A stretch of DNA of 64,000 nucleotides from Streptomyces qaidamensis (GCF_001611795.1 NZ_CP015098.1:5456001-5520000), one strand, 5' to 3'. Shown: positions 33,930 to 42,866, counted from the first letter of the stretch. Notes: generated from the sequence alone by a model not told the origin. Translations and numbers: made by a program.

Positions 33930-35222
33930 GTGACCTCGCAGCCCACCCCGGCCTCGCAGCCCACCCCATCCCGGCCCGACCGTACCGCCGGGGCCATCGA
34001 GACCGTCTTCCGTATGGAGTCGCCCCGGATCATCGCCGGGGTCACCCGAGTCGTCCGGGACGTCGGGATCGCGGAGGAACTCGCGCAGGACGCGCTGGTC
34101 GCGGCGCTGGAGCAGTGGCCGCGGGACGGGGTGCCCGACAATCCGGGCGCCTGGCTGATGACCACCGCCCGCCACCGCGCCGTCGACCTGGTCCGGCGCC
34201 GGGAGAACTACGCCCGCAAGCTGGCGGAGATCGGCCGGACCCTGCCCGAAGCGGCGGCCCCGCCGGAGGAGCCCGCCGACCCCGACGACATCGACGACGA
34301 CCTGCTCCGCCTGGTCTTCACCGCCTGCCACCCGGTCCTGTCCACCGAGGCACGTACCGCCCTGACCCTGCGCCTGCTCGGCGGCCTCACCACGGCCGAG
34401 ATCGCCCGCGCCTTCCTCGTCCCGGAGCCGACGGTGGCGCAGCGCATCGTCCGCGCCAAACGCACCCTGGCGACGAAGAACGTCGCCTTCGAGATGCCGT
34501 ACGGCCCCGACCGCGAGGCCCGCCTCGGCTCGGTCCTCGACGTCATCTACCTGATCTTCAACGAGGGCTACGCCGCCACGGCCGGAGACGACTGGCTCCG
34601 CCCGTCCCTGTGCGAGGACGCCCTGCGCCTGGCCCGGGTGCTCACGGCCCTCATGCCGAAGGAACCCGAAGTGCACGGCCTCACCGCGCTCCTGGAGCTC
34701 CAGGCGTCCCGTACGGCGGCCCGCACCGGCCCCTCCGGCGAGCCGGTCCTGCTGAGGGACCAGAACCGCTCCCGCTGGAACCGCATGCTCATCGCCCGCG
34801 GCTTCGCCGCACTGGGCCGGGCCGAGGCCACCTCCGGCGGTGCCCCGGGCCCGTACCTCCTCCAGGCGGCCATCGCCGCCTGCCATGCGCACGCGTACAG
34901 CTACGAGGAGACCGACTGGTCCCGCATCGCCACCCTCTACGGCCTCCTGGCCGCCCGCTCCCCGTCCCCGGTCGTGGAGCTGAACCGGGCGGTGGCCGTC
35001 TCGATGGCCAAGGGCCCGGCCGAGGCCCTCGCCCTAGTCGACGCCCTGGCCGGCGACCCCGCCCTGCGGGACTACCACCTGCTGCCCAGCGTCCGCGGCG
35101 ACCTGCTCGCCCGCCTCGGCCGTGCGCCGGAGGCCCGGGCCGAGTTCGAGCGGGCGGCGTCCCTGACCCGGAACGAACGGGAGCGGGAGCTTCTGCTGCG
35201 CCGGGCGGCGGAACAGCCGTGA
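33930..35222 (+). CDS. ECF42-type RNA polymerase sigma factor with C-terminal extension
   Basis: The 430-residue protein has sigma region 2 (RVVRDVGIAEELAQDALVAA; DNPGAWLMTTARHRAVDLVR) and region 4 (GGLTTAEIARAFLVPEPTVA, then QRIVRAKRTL), together about 190 residues. A helical, TPR-like C-terminal domain of about 230 residues follows (IFNEGYAATAGDDWLRPSLC; VELNRAVAVSMAKGP). This long extension and the DGPF neighbour identify ECF42; no anti-sigma factor is present, so the extension may control activity. The start is GTG 33930. It converges with the methyltransferase gene, 3 bases apart. Confidence 0.92.
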   Translation: MTSQPTPASQPTPSRPDRTAGAIETVFRMESPRIIAGVTRVVRDVGIAEELAQDALVAALEQWPRDGVPDNPGAWLMTTARHRAVDLVRRRENYARKLAEIGRTLPEAAAPPEEPADPDDIDDDLLRLVFTACHPVLSTEARTALTLRLLGGLTTAEIARAFLVPEPTVAQRIVRAKRTLATKNVAFEMPYGPDREARLGSVLDVIYLIFNEGYAATAGDDWLRPSLCEDALRLARVLTALMPKEPEVHGLTALLELQASRTAARTGPSGEPVLLRDQNRSRWNRMLIARGFAALGRAEATSGGAPGPYLLQAAIAACHAHAYSYEETDWSRIATLYGLLAARSPSPVVELNRAVAVSMAKGPAEALALVDALAGDPALRDYHLLPSVRGDLLARLGRAPEARAEFERAASLTRNERERELLLRRAAEQP

Positions 35223-35225
35223 CGG

Positions 35226-36389
35226 TCAGGCCGGGCGCCCGATGAGCATCGCCGGTGCCCCCGCGACCCGGGTCAGGAACACCGTGGCCGCGTGCGGGCC
35301 CTGTGGCTTGACCTTCCTGCGCAGCTCCTCCGGCTCGACCGCCGAGCCCCGCTTCTTCACGGTCAGCGTGCCGACCCGCCGCTCCCGCAGCAGCGCCTTC
35401 AGCTTCTTGACGTTGAAGGGCAGATGGTCGGTGATCTCGTAGGCCGTGGCGTACGGGGTCGGGTGCAGGGCGTCGGCCGTGACGTACGCGATGGTCGCGT
35501 CGAGCAGCCCGCCGTCGACCCGGTCGGCCACCTCCGCGACCAGGTGGGCTCGGATGACGGCGCCGTCGGGCTCGTAGAGGTAGCGGCCGGGCGGGCGGAC
35601 CGCGGGGTCGGGCAGGCCGCGGGAGAGCAGGGTGCGGGGGCCCGGCAGGAGGGTCGCCCGGACCGCCCCGGGTTCGGTGCCGAACCACAGCACCGCCTCC
35701 TTGACGTCCCCGCCGTCGGAGATCCACTCGGCCTCGGCGTCCTCGGGGACCGCCTCGTGCGGGATGCCGGGGGCGATCTTCAGCGCGGCGGCCCGAGGGG
35801 CGCGGCGGGCGGCGGACACCGCCCAGGACAGGGGCGGTGAGTAGGCCTCGGGGTCGAAGATCCGGCCGCGGCCGCCGCGCCGGGCGGGGTCGACGAACAC
35901 GGCGTCGAAACCGGCCGTGTCCACGTCCGTGACGTCCGCCTCGCGGACGTCGACGAGGCCGGACAGGCCCAGCGCGTCGGCGTTGGCCCGGGCCGCAGCG
36001 GCGGTCTGCGGGTCCCGGTCCACGGCCAGCACCCGGATCCCGGCGCGGGCCAGCGCGATCGCGTCCCCGCCGATACCGCAGCACAGGTCGGCGACCGAGG
36101 TGATGCCCAGGTCCGCCATGCGCCGGGCCCGGTAGGCCGCCACGCTCGCCCGGGTCGACTGCTCGACCCCGTTCGGCGTGAAGAACATCCGGCCGGCGTC
36201 CTCGGCCCCGAACTTCACCACCGCCCGCTGCCGCAGCCGCGCCTGCCCGAGCGCCGCCGACACCAGCTCGGCGGGGTGCTCGCGGCGCAGCCGGGTCGCG
36301 ACGGCCAGCTCCTGCGCCGGGTCGGTGTCCCGCACCTCGTCGAGGAGGGCGCGGCCTTCGGGGGTGAGGAGGGGGGCGAGGTCGTTCAC
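35226..36389 (-). CDS. class I SAM-dependent methyltransferase (THUMP-like C-terminus)
   Basis: The 387-residue protein has a helical N-terminus, then a Rossmann methyltransferase core with motif I VADLCCGIGGDAIALA near 105, acidic motif II VLAVDRDPQT and motif IV-like VFVDPARRGGRGR. The C-terminal region (HLPFNVKKLKALLRERRVGT, KKRGSAVEPEELRRK) resembles RNA-binding THUMP-like domains, suggesting an RNA substrate; that is inference. GTG 36389 is the first good start. An open frame continues upstream without similarity. It is divergent from the deacetylase genes. Confidence 0.85.
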   Translation of the reverse strand: MNDLAPLLTPEGRALLDEVRDTDPAQELAVATRLRREHPAELVSAALGQARLRQRAVVKFGAEDAGRMFFTPNGVEQSTRASVAAYRARRMADLGITSVADLCCGIGGDAIALARAGIRVLAVDRDPQTAAAARANADALGLSGLVDVREADVTDVDTAGFDAVFVDPARRGGRGRIFDPEAYSPPLSWAVSAARRAPRAAALKIAPGIPHEAVPEDAEAEWISDGGDVKEAVLWFGTEPGAVRATLLPGPRTLLSRGLPDPAVRPPGRYLYEPDGAVIRAHLVAEVADRVDGGLLDATIAYVTADALHPTPYATAYEITDHLPFNVKKLKALLRERRVGTLTVKKRGSAVEPEELRRKVKPQGPHAATVFLTRVAGAPAMLIGRPA

Positions 36390-36507
36390 CGGATCATTGT
36401 CGGCCACGGCGGCGGGCGAAAGACGTGTGGGCCAGTCGGTGGATGCCGGGGTACCGGCCGCGGTGTCGGACCGGGATCGGCGGGAGGGGCTGCGAGGATC
36501 CGGCACC

Positions 36508-37446
36508 ATGCGAGCAGTCGTACAAAATGACAAAAGTCGGGCAGGGGGGCGTGCGCCCGCACGCGTACGGATCGGCCTCGCCGTGCTCGTGCTCGCCGCC
36601 ATCGCCTCCGGGTGCGCACAGGAAGGAGGCGGCGACCAGGTCACCCCGGCCGGCGGCCAGCAGCCCCTCGACGCACCCCCGGCCCGCGCGCTCGACTCGT
36701 ACGCCGGCAAGCTGCGCGCCGCGCACGCCGCCCGGGTCGCCGCCGCGCACCGCTGGGACCTGCGCAGGGTCCCCCTCGCCGCCCCGCCGCCCCCGGCGGA
36801 GAAGCCGAGGATCAGGACCCGCAAGGGCTTCGAGGTGAACGGCCACCACAGGTCGAACCTCCCACCCGTCTTCACCACGGTGCCCACCCGGGACAAGGTC
36901 GTCTTCCTCACCATCGACGACGGCGCCGAGAAGGACCGGGCGTTCCTGCGGATGATGAGCGACCTGGGCGTCCCGTACACCGCCTTCCTCAGCGGCTACC
37001 TGGTCAAGGACGACACCCGCTACTTCCGCAAGATGCAGTCCAGGGGCGTGGTCCTGAACAACCACACCCTCCACCACCCCAATCTGCGGGGCCTGTCGTA
37101 CCGGGCGCAGAAGCGCGAGATCTGCGGCATGCAGCGCTACCTGGAGAAGCGGTTCGGCACACGTCCCGACCTCTTCCGTCCGCCCTTCGGCAGCTACGAC
37201 CGGGCGACCCTGCGCGCCGCCAAGGCCTGCGGCATCGCGTACGTGCCCCTGTGGAACCAGGAGGTCTTCGCCGACCACTGGGAGTACCGCGAAGGGGACC
37301 GCAAGCTGCGCCCGGGGGACATCGTCCTCACGCACTTCCGGGGCCCTGACCAGTGGAAGGGCACGATGGCCGACATGATCCGCCGCTTCCTGGACAAGGT
37401 CACGGCTCAGGGGTACGCGGTGGGGCGGCTGGAGGACTACCTGTGA
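36508..37446 (+). CDS. lipoprotein polysaccharide deacetylase 1
   Basis: The 312-residue protein has a lipoprotein signal (VLVLAAIASGC, with the modified Cys) and a C-terminal NodB carbohydrate-esterase-4 domain. Visible motifs are TIDDGAEKD (metal and catalytic Asp), NNHTLHHPNL (metal His residues), RPPFGSYDRATL and a final ILTHF-like VLTHFRG. It probably deacetylates wall glycan or chitin-like polymer at the cell surface. It overlaps the next, related gene by GTGA, so the pair is coupled and probably arose by duplication. ATG 36508 gives the complete signal peptide. Confidence 0.9.
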   Translation: MRAVVQNDKSRAGGRAPARVRIGLAVLVLAAIASGCAQEGGGDQVTPAGGQQPLDAPPARALDSYAGKLRAAHAARVAAAHRWDLRRVPLAAPPPPAEKPRIRTRKGFEVNGHHRSNLPPVFTTVPTRDKVVFLTIDDGAEKDRAFLRMMSDLGVPYTAFLSGYLVKDDTRYFRKMQSRGVVLNNHTLHHPNLRGLSYRAQKREICGMQRYLEKRFGTRPDLFRPPFGSYDRATLRAAKACGIAYVPLWNQEVFADHWEYREGDRKLRPGDIVLTHFRGPDQWKGTMADMIRRFLDKVTAQGYAVGRLEDYL

Positions 37447-38192
37447 GGCGGCCGGCCGCCGCCGTACTGTGCGCGGCCCTGCTGGCCGGCTGCGCCGGGG
37501 CAGCGGGGGAGCGGCCGGGCCCCGTCGACGGCCGCGCGCAGGACCCGGCACGCGCGGCGGGTGACAGCAGCAGCCTGCCCCCTGTCGTGGACCACGTCCC
37601 CACCCGCGACCCGGTCGTCTTCCTCACCTACGACGACGGCGCCGAACGCGACCCCCGCTTCGTCGGCCTCGTCCGCGAACGGCGGCTCCCGGTCACCATG
37701 TTCCTGACCGACAGCGTCGTGGGACCCGGCTACGGCCACTTCGCCCGGCTGCGCGCGGTCGGCGCCTCCATCCAGAACCACACCCTGGACCACCCCGCCC
37801 TGCGCGGCCTGCCCTACGCCGGGCAGCGCGCCGAGATCTGCGGCCAGCAGCACAAGCTCCGCTCCCGCTTCGGCATCAGCCCCCGCCTCTTCCGCCCGCC
37901 CTACGGCACTTACGACACGACGACCCTGCGCGCCGCCGCCGACTGCGGCATCACGGCGGTCGTCCTGTGGCGCGCGTCCCTGGGCGCCGGCGGCGAACTG
38001 ACCTACACCCGGGGCGAGCCCGCCCTGCGCGCCGGAGACATCGTCTCGGTGCCGTCCGGCGAGACCGGGTCCCTGACCCTCACGGAACGGACCGAGCGCC
38101 TGCTGCGGGAGATCGGGGAACGGGGGCTGCGGGTGGGGCGGCTGGAGGACCACCTGGAGAGAACGCCCGGCCGACGCGCCGCGGGCAATTAG
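37443..38192 (+). CDS. lipoprotein polysaccharide deacetylase 2
   Basis: The 249-residue paralogue has a lipobox (ALLAGCAG), a shorter linker than its upstream partner and a NodB domain with TYDDGAERD, QNHTLDHPAL and RPPYGTYDTTTL. The segment equivalent to the late VLTHF motif reads IVSVPSGE, so the catalytic His of that motif appears to be missing; activity may be reduced or changed. GTG 37443 overlaps the previous stop. Its TAG stop at 38190-38192 lies inside the CIRCE element of groES. Confidence 0.85.
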   Translation: MRRPAAAVLCAALLAGCAGAAGERPGPVDGRAQDPARAAGDSSSLPPVVDHVPTRDPVVFLTYDDGAERDPRFVGLVRERRLPVTMFLTDSVVGPGYGHFARLRAVGASIQNHTLDHPALRGLPYAGQRAEICGQQHKLRSRFGISPRLFRPPYGTYDTTTLRAAADCGITAVVLWRASLGAGGELTYTRGEPALRAGDIVSVPSGETGSLTLTERTERLLREIGERGLRVGRLEDHLERTPGRRAAGN

Positions 38193-38215
38193 CAGTCCGC
38201 TTGACCGAGTGCTAA
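38189..38215. promoter_or_regulatory. CIRCE element 1 (HrcA operator)
   Basis: TTAGCAGTC-N9-GAGTGCTAA matches the CIRCE consensus TTAGCACTC-N9-GAGTGCTAA with one mismatch. It overlaps the stop codon of the deacetylase gene on one side and the predicted groES -35 on the other. Confidence 0.92.
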
Positions 38216-38230
38216 TCGCAGTCATAGTCT
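38201..38230 (+). promoter_or_regulatory. groES-groEL1 promoter
   Basis: TTGACC (38201-38206), an 18-base spacer and TAGTCT (38225-38230) form a vegetative promoter. The -35 lies in the CIRCE 1 spacer, and the start site would fall within or just before CIRCE 2, so HrcA can block both polymerase binding and clearance. Confidence 0.7.
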
Positions 38231-38235
38231 CGGCT

Positions 38236-38262
38236 CTGGCACTCCCCCTAGGAGAGTGCCAA
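38236..38262. promoter_or_regulatory. CIRCE element 2 (HrcA operator)
   Basis: CTGGCACTC-N9-GAGTGCCAA has 8 of 9 arm positions paired and the CIRCE spacing. It lies 21 bases after CIRCE 1. Confidence 0.85.
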
Positions 38263-38359
38263 CACAGCGACGGGCAGGTCCGGCACCCGCGACGACGGAT
38301 CCACCTGGTCGCCACCTCAGACAGTCAACCCCGTGATCTCCGAAGGGGGAGGTCGGATC

Positions 38360-38668
38360 GTGACGACCACCAGCTCCAAGGTTGCCATCAAGCCGCTCGA
38401 GGACCGCATCGTGGTCCAGCCGCTCGACGCCGAGCAGACCACCGCCTCTGGCCTGGTCATCCCGGACACCGCCAAGGAGAAGCCCCAGGAGGGCGTCGTC
38501 CTGGCCGTGGGCCCGGGCCGGTTCGAGGACGGCAACCGTCTTCCGCTCGACGTCTCCGTCGGCGACGTCGTGCTCTACAGCAAGTACGGCGGCACCGAGG
38601 TGAAGTACAACGGCGAGGAGTACCTCGTCCTCTCGGCCCGCGACGTGCTCGCGATCGTCGAGAAGTAA
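38360..38668 (+). CDS. groES: 10 kDa chaperonin GroES
   Basis: GroES caps the GroEL folding chamber. The 102-residue product has the family start SKVAIKPLEDRIVVQPLDAE, the mobile-loop region ASGLVIPDTAKEKPQEG and the end EEYLVLSARDVLAIVEK. GTG 38360 follows GAAGGGGGA. The gene is heat-induced through the two CIRCE elements and is followed by groEL1 after 116 bases in which I see no further promoter. Confidence 0.97.
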   Translation: MTTTSSKVAIKPLEDRIVVQPLDAEQTTASGLVIPDTAKEKPQEGVVLAVGPGRFEDGNRLPLDVSVGDVVLYSKYGGTEVKYNGEEYLVLSARDVLAIVEK

Positions 38669-38784
38669 TTCACCCCAAGCACCTTGCTTTGAACTGCGCC
38701 CCTGGCCCCCGCGATCGTCAATGAGCCGGGCGCCCGGGGCGCAGTGCCGTTCACCCCAGATTCCGGAAGAGGGCTCACGCTCCC

Positions 38785-40410
38785 ATGGCGAAGATCCTGA
38801 AGTTCGACGAGGACGCCCGTCGCGCCCTCGAGCGCGGCGTCAACAAGCTTGCCGACACGGTCAAGGTGACGATCGGCCCCAAGGGCCGCAACGTCGTCAT
38901 CGACAAGAAGTTCGGCGCTCCCACCATCACCAACGACGGTGTGACCATCGCCCGTGAGGTCGAGGTCGAGGACCCGTACGAGAACCTCGGTGCCCAGCTG
39001 GTCAAGGAGGTGGCGACCAAGACCAACGACATCGCGGGTGACGGTACGACCACCGCGACCGTGCTCGCCCAGGCGCTCGTGCGCGAGGGCCTGAAGAACG
39101 TCGCCGCCGGTGCCTCCCCGGCCGCCCTGAAGAAGGGCATCGACGCCGCCGTCGCCGCGGTCTCCGAGGAGCTCCTCGCGACCGCCCGTCCGATCGACGA
39201 GAAGTCCGACATCGCCGCCGTCGCCGGTCTGTCCGCCCAGGACTCCCAGGTCGGCGAGCTCATCGCCGAGGCGATGGACAAGGTCGGCAAGGACGGTGTC
39301 ATCACCGTCGAGGAGTCCAACACCTTCGGTCTGGAGCTGGACTTCACCGAGGGCATGGCCTTCGACAAGGGCTACCTGTCGCCGTACTTCGTGACGGACC
39401 AGGAGCGCATGGAAGCCGTCCTGGACGACCCGTACATCCTCATCACGCAGGGCAAGATCTCCGCCATCGCGGACCTCCTGCCGCTGCTGGAGAAGGTCAT
39501 CCAGTCCAACGCCTCCAAGCCGCTGCTGATCATCGCCGAGGACGTCGAGGGCGAGGCCCTCTCCACCCTCGTCGTGAACAAGATCCGCGGCACCTTCAAC
39601 GCCGTCGCCGTGAAGGCCCCCGGCTTCGGCGACCGCCGCAAGGCGATGCTGCAGGACCTGGCGATCCTCACCGGCGCCACGGTCGTCTCCGAGGAGGTCG
39701 GCCTCAAGCTCGACCAGGTCGGCCTGGACGTGCTCGGCTCCGCCCGCCGCGTCACCGTCACCAAGGACGACACCACGGTCGTCGACGGCGCCGGCAACAA
39801 GGACGACGTGCAGGGCCGCGTCGCCCAGATCAAGGCCGAGATCGAGTCCACCGACTCCGACTGGGACCGCGAGAAGCTCCAGGAGCGCCTCGCGAAGCTG
39901 GCCGGCGGCGTGTGCGTCATCCGCGTGGGTGCCGCCACCGAGGTCGAGCTCAAGGAGCGCAAGCACCGTCTGGAGGACGCCATCTCCGCGACCCGCGCCG
40001 CGGTCGAGGAGGGCATCGTCTCCGGTGGTGGCTCCGCGCTGGTCCACGCCGTCAAGGTCCTGGAGGGCAACCTCGGCAAGACCGGCGACGAGGCCACGGG
40101 TGTCGCGGTCGTCCGCAAGGCCGCCGTCGAGCCGCTGCGCTGGATCGCCGAGAACGCCGGCCTGGAGGGCTACGTCATCACCTCCAAGGTCGCCGAGCTC
40201 GACAAGGGCCAGGGCTTCAACGCCGCCACCGGCGAGTACGGCGACCTGGTCAAGGCCGGCGTCATCGACCCGGTCAAGGTCACCCGCTCCGCCCTGGAGA
40301 ACGCCGCCTCCATCGCCTCCCTCCTCCTCACGACCGAGACCCTGGTCGTCGAGAAGAAGGAAGAGGAGGAGCCGGCCGCCGCGGGCCACGGCCACGGCCA
40401 CTCCCACTGA
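38785..40410 (+). CDS. groEL1: 60 kDa chaperonin GroEL1, His-rich C-terminus
   Basis: The 541-residue protein is the ATP-driven folding chaperonin. It has the ATP-binding block GPKGRNVVIDKKFGAPTITN, the nucleotide loop AGDGTTTATVLAQAL and the late GIVSGGGSALVHAV. The C-terminus is GHGHGHSH rather than the Gly-Met repeat of canonical GroEL. In actinobacteria this His-rich end marks GroEL1, the copy linked to groES; a second groEL is expected elsewhere. It ends in a 20-bp perfect terminator stem. Confidence 0.96.
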   Translation: MAKILKFDEDARRALERGVNKLADTVKVTIGPKGRNVVIDKKFGAPTITNDGVTIAREVEVEDPYENLGAQLVKEVATKTNDIAGDGTTTATVLAQALVREGLKNVAAGASPAALKKGIDAAVAAVSEELLATARPIDEKSDIAAVAGLSAQDSQVGELIAEAMDKVGKDGVITVEESNTFGLELDFTEGMAFDKGYLSPYFVTDQERMEAVLDDPYILITQGKISAIADLLPLLEKVIQSNASKPLLIIAEDVEGEALSTLVVNKIRGTFNAVAVKAPGFGDRRKAMLQDLAILTGATVVSEEVGLKLDQVGLDVLGSARRVTVTKDDTTVVDGAGNKDDVQGRVAQIKAEIESTDSDWDREKLQERLAKLAGGVCVIRVGAATEVELKERKHRLEDAISATRAAVEEGIVSGGGSALVHAVKVLEGNLGKTGDEATGVAVVRKAAVEPLRWIAENAGLEGYVITSKVAELDKGQGFNAATGEYGDLVKAGVIDPVKVTRSALENAASIASLLLTTETLVVEKKEEEEPAAAGHGHGHSH

Positions 40411-40425
40411 GGCACCGACCTCGTA

Positions 40426-40467
40426 GCAGAGGCCCCCGTTCCGCCCAGGCGGAACGGGGGCCTCTGC
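40426..40467. terminator. very strong terminator after groEL1
   Basis: A perfect inverted repeat of 20-bp arms (40426-40445 with 40448-40467, effectively closing on a CCAG loop) lies between groEL1 and the convergent SnoaL-like gene. It can act in both directions. Confidence 0.9.
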
Positions 40468-40481
40468 CGTAGGCCTGCCGG

Positions 40482-41189
40482 TCACAGCTCCAGCGGGTCG
40501 AGCACCCCGAGCTGCTGCATCAGCCCCAGCCGGTCGTACTGCCACCAGCCCTCGGCGATCTTCCCGTCCGGTGTGCAGCGGTGCACGGTCGTCCCCGTCA
40601 TGGTGACCTCCTGCCCGGTCGGCGCAATCCCGAGGAACTCGCCCGTGTGACGCCCGTGGAAGGTCCACCGGGTGCACACCCGGTCGCCCTGCGCCATCTG
40701 GTCTTCGATGGTGAACGAGAAGTCGAACCCGCCCCGCCACACCTCCACCTCGCGCCGGACCGCGTCCAGCCCGATGACGTCCTGCACATTGGCGGGATCG
40801 TGGTCGTGGTAGTCCTCGATGAACACGTCGTTGAACGGCGGCGCGGCCCCCTGACCCGGCGCGAGCTCGAAGAACCTGCGCGCGGTGGCCGCGTACAGCT
40901 GCTCGTCCCGCACCACGTCCAGGTCGGTGAAGGTCGGCGTCTCCTCGCAGAGCGCCACCATGTCCTGGAAGATCCGGTCGGTCTCCGGCAGCCCGGAGTT
41001 GCGCATCGCCTCCTCGTACGACGGGAACTCCACGATCTCCACGATGTGCGACGCGTCGGCCCGGTCCTTCGCCACCACACTGTGCGACGCGGTCCGCTTG
41101 CCTTTGGTCTGCTCGACCCACCGGTCCATCAGCCGGTTCATCTCGTCGAGCCGGCTGGTCCTGCATTCGATGAGCTGTACGAAGGTCAT
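40482..41189 (-). CDS. ABM-type plus SnoaL-like ester cyclase domain protein
   Basis: The 235-residue protein has an N-terminal ferredoxin-like domain of about 95 residues (TFVQLIECRTSRLDEMNRL; SHIVEIVEFPSYEEAMRNS) and a C-terminal SnoaL-like domain of about 130 (FIEDYHDHDP; TRWTFHGRHTGEFLGIAPTG; AEGWWQYDRLGLMQQLG). SnoaL-like proteins include polyketide cyclases and hydrolases, but most are uncharacterised; the function here is unknown. ATG 41189. It is followed on the same strand as the SDR and MOSC genes but with gaps over 90 bases. Confidence 0.8.
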   Translation of the reverse strand: MTFVQLIECRTSRLDEMNRLMDRWVEQTKGKRTASHSVVAKDRADASHIVEIVEFPSYEEAMRNSGLPETDRIFQDMVALCEETPTFTDLDVVRDEQLYAATARRFFELAPGQGAAPPFNDVFIEDYHDHDPANVQDVIGLDAVRREVEVWRGGFDFSFTIEDQMAQGDRVCTRWTFHGRHTGEFLGIAPTGQEVTMTGTTVHRCTPDGKIAEGWWQYDRLGLMQQLGVLDPLEL

Positions 41190-41300
41190 GGCCTCGCCTC
41201 CGGCCCCCCTGGGTCCGGCTGAACAGCTTCATTGTCCCAAGGGGAATGCCCGGGTGCCTCCCGGCTCACGGCGGAAGAAGAGGAGCCGGCCGACGCGCGC

Positions 41301-42074
41301 CTACTGCGGCCCGTACTTCCGGCCCGTCTTGGAGGAGACGGCCCCGAGCACCCCCCGCGGCACCAGCTTCGCCGCCCCCATCAGCGCCTTGTAGCGCGGG
41401 TCCGGAACGGACAGCGTCTTGCCACGCGCCAGATCGTGCAGCGCCGCCGCCACCAGCTTGTCCGCGTCGAGCCACATCCAGCCCGGGATGTTGTCGGTGC
41501 CCATCCCCGCCCGGTCGTGGAACTCGGTGCGCACGAAGCCCGGGCAGAGCGCCATCAGCCGTACGCCGCTGCCGGCCAGGTCGCGTGCCGCACCCTGCGT
41601 GAACTGCACGACCCAGGCCTTGGACGCGCCGTAGGTGCCGCGGGGCACGAAGGCGGCCACCGACGCGACGTTGACCACGCCGCCCCGGCCGCGCTCACGC
41701 ATGGCCTCGGTCGCCGCCGACGTCAGCCGCAGCACGGCCTCGCAGTGCACCTTGAGCATCCGCAGCTCGTCGGACATGGAGACGTCGAGATAGCGGCCCT
41801 TGTTGCCGAACCCGGCGTTGTTGATCAGCAGGTCGACGGGGTTCTTGCGGTCGCCGAGGCGCCCGGCCACCGCCTCGATCCCCTTGTCCTCGGCCAGGTC
41901 GGCCGTCAGCACCTCCGCCTCGATGCCGTGCCGGTCGTGCAGCTCGGTCGCCTGCTCCCGAAGCCGCTTTGTGTCGCGGGCCACCAGCACCAGGTTGTGC
42001 CCGTCCGCCGCCAGTCGCCGCGCGAACGCGGCCCCGATGCCTGCCGTCGATCCCGTAATCAGAGCCGTTGTCAT
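41301..42074 (-). CDS. short-chain dehydrogenase/reductase
   Basis: The 257-residue protein is a classical SDR oxidoreductase. It has the cofactor motif TGSTAGIG near residue 7, an Arg at the end of strand 2 (LVLVARDTKRLRE), which favours NADP(H), NNAG near 85, and the catalytic YGASK near 150, with a Ser in VASVAAF. The substrate is unknown. ATG 42074. It lies alone between two other minus-strand genes. Confidence 0.9.
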   Translation of the reverse strand: MTTALITGSTAGIGAAFARRLAADGHNLVLVARDTKRLREQATELHDRHGIEAEVLTADLAEDKGIEAVAGRLGDRKNPVDLLINNAGFGNKGRYLDVSMSDELRMLKVHCEAVLRLTSAATEAMRERGRGGVVNVASVAAFVPRGTYGASKAWVVQFTQGAARDLAGSGVRLMALCPGFVRTEFHDRAGMGTDNIPGWMWLDADKLVAAALHDLARGKTLSVPDPRYKALMGAAKLVPRGVLGAVSSKTGRKYGPQ

Positions 42075-42168
42075 GGCAGAAGGTTAGTGACCTGGACCGA
42101 GTGCATCCGCTTCCCCGTGGGGCCGTCCGTGGTGAAGGGTCCGTGGAGACAGGCGTGGTGAGCGGCCA

Positions 42169-42837
42169 TCAGGCCCCGTACTTCTCCTCGTACTCCCGCG
42201 CCATCCTCAGCACCTCCGGGTGCAGGGCCTCGCCCGCGGCCCGCAGCCGCGGCAGCAGCGTCCGCTCGGTCGTCACCGCCCGGAACTGCAGGGCCACCGT
42301 CACGTCGTGGCCCGGCCGGTGCACGATCTCGACCGCATCGCCCGCGCGGACCTCCCCGGGCACGATCACCCGCAGATACGCCCCCGGCGCACCCCGCTGC
42401 GTGAACCGCTTGACCCAGCCCTTCTCGCCCATGTGGCCCTGGAACGTACGGCACGGGATCCGCCCGGAGGTGACCTCCAGCACCACCTCGGGCCCGACCC
42501 GCCAGCGCTCGCCGATCAGCGCACCGGACACGTCCAGGCCGCGGGTCGTGAGGTTCTCGCCGAACGCGCCGTCGGCCAGCGTCCGGCCCAGCTCGCGCTC
42601 CCACTCGTCCAGGTCCTCACGGGCCATGGCGTACACCGCCTGGTCGTCGCCGCCGTGGTGCTCCCGCTTGCACACCGCGTCCCCGGCCAGCCCGCTCCCG
42701 CCGACGCCCTTGGGCCCGGGCGCCGACACCCGCACCGGCCCGTCGGCAGGCCGTTTGTCGATCCCGGTCACGCCCTCCGCGTTGTCGGTGTACGGCACGG
42801 CCTCGGCGCGGCCCAGATTCACTGACAGAAGCCTCAT
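42169..42837 (-). CDS. MOSC domain protein (YiiM-like)
   Basis: The 222-residue protein has a MOSC (molybdenum cofactor sulfurase C-terminal) domain: the start MRLLSVNLGRAEAVPYTDN, GDAVCKREHHGGDDQAVYAM near 55, FGENLTTRGLDVSGALIGER and the conserved Cys in SGRIPCRTFQGHM. Such proteins carry sulfur or reduce N-hydroxylated compounds together with molybdopterin. It is divergent from the LysR gene, which may regulate it. Confidence 0.92.
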   Translation of the reverse strand: MRLLSVNLGRAEAVPYTDNAEGVTGIDKRPADGPVRVSAPGPKGVGGSGLAGDAVCKREHHGGDDQAVYAMAREDLDEWERELGRTLADGAFGENLTTRGLDVSGALIGERWRVGPEVVLEVTSGRIPCRTFQGHMGEKGWVKRFTQRGAPGAYLRVIVPGEVRAGDAVEIVHRPGHDVTVALQFRAVTTERTLLPRLRAAGEALHPEVLRMAREYEEKYGA

Positions 42838-42866
42838 GCCCGCACGGTAGGCGACCGGCCCCCAAA

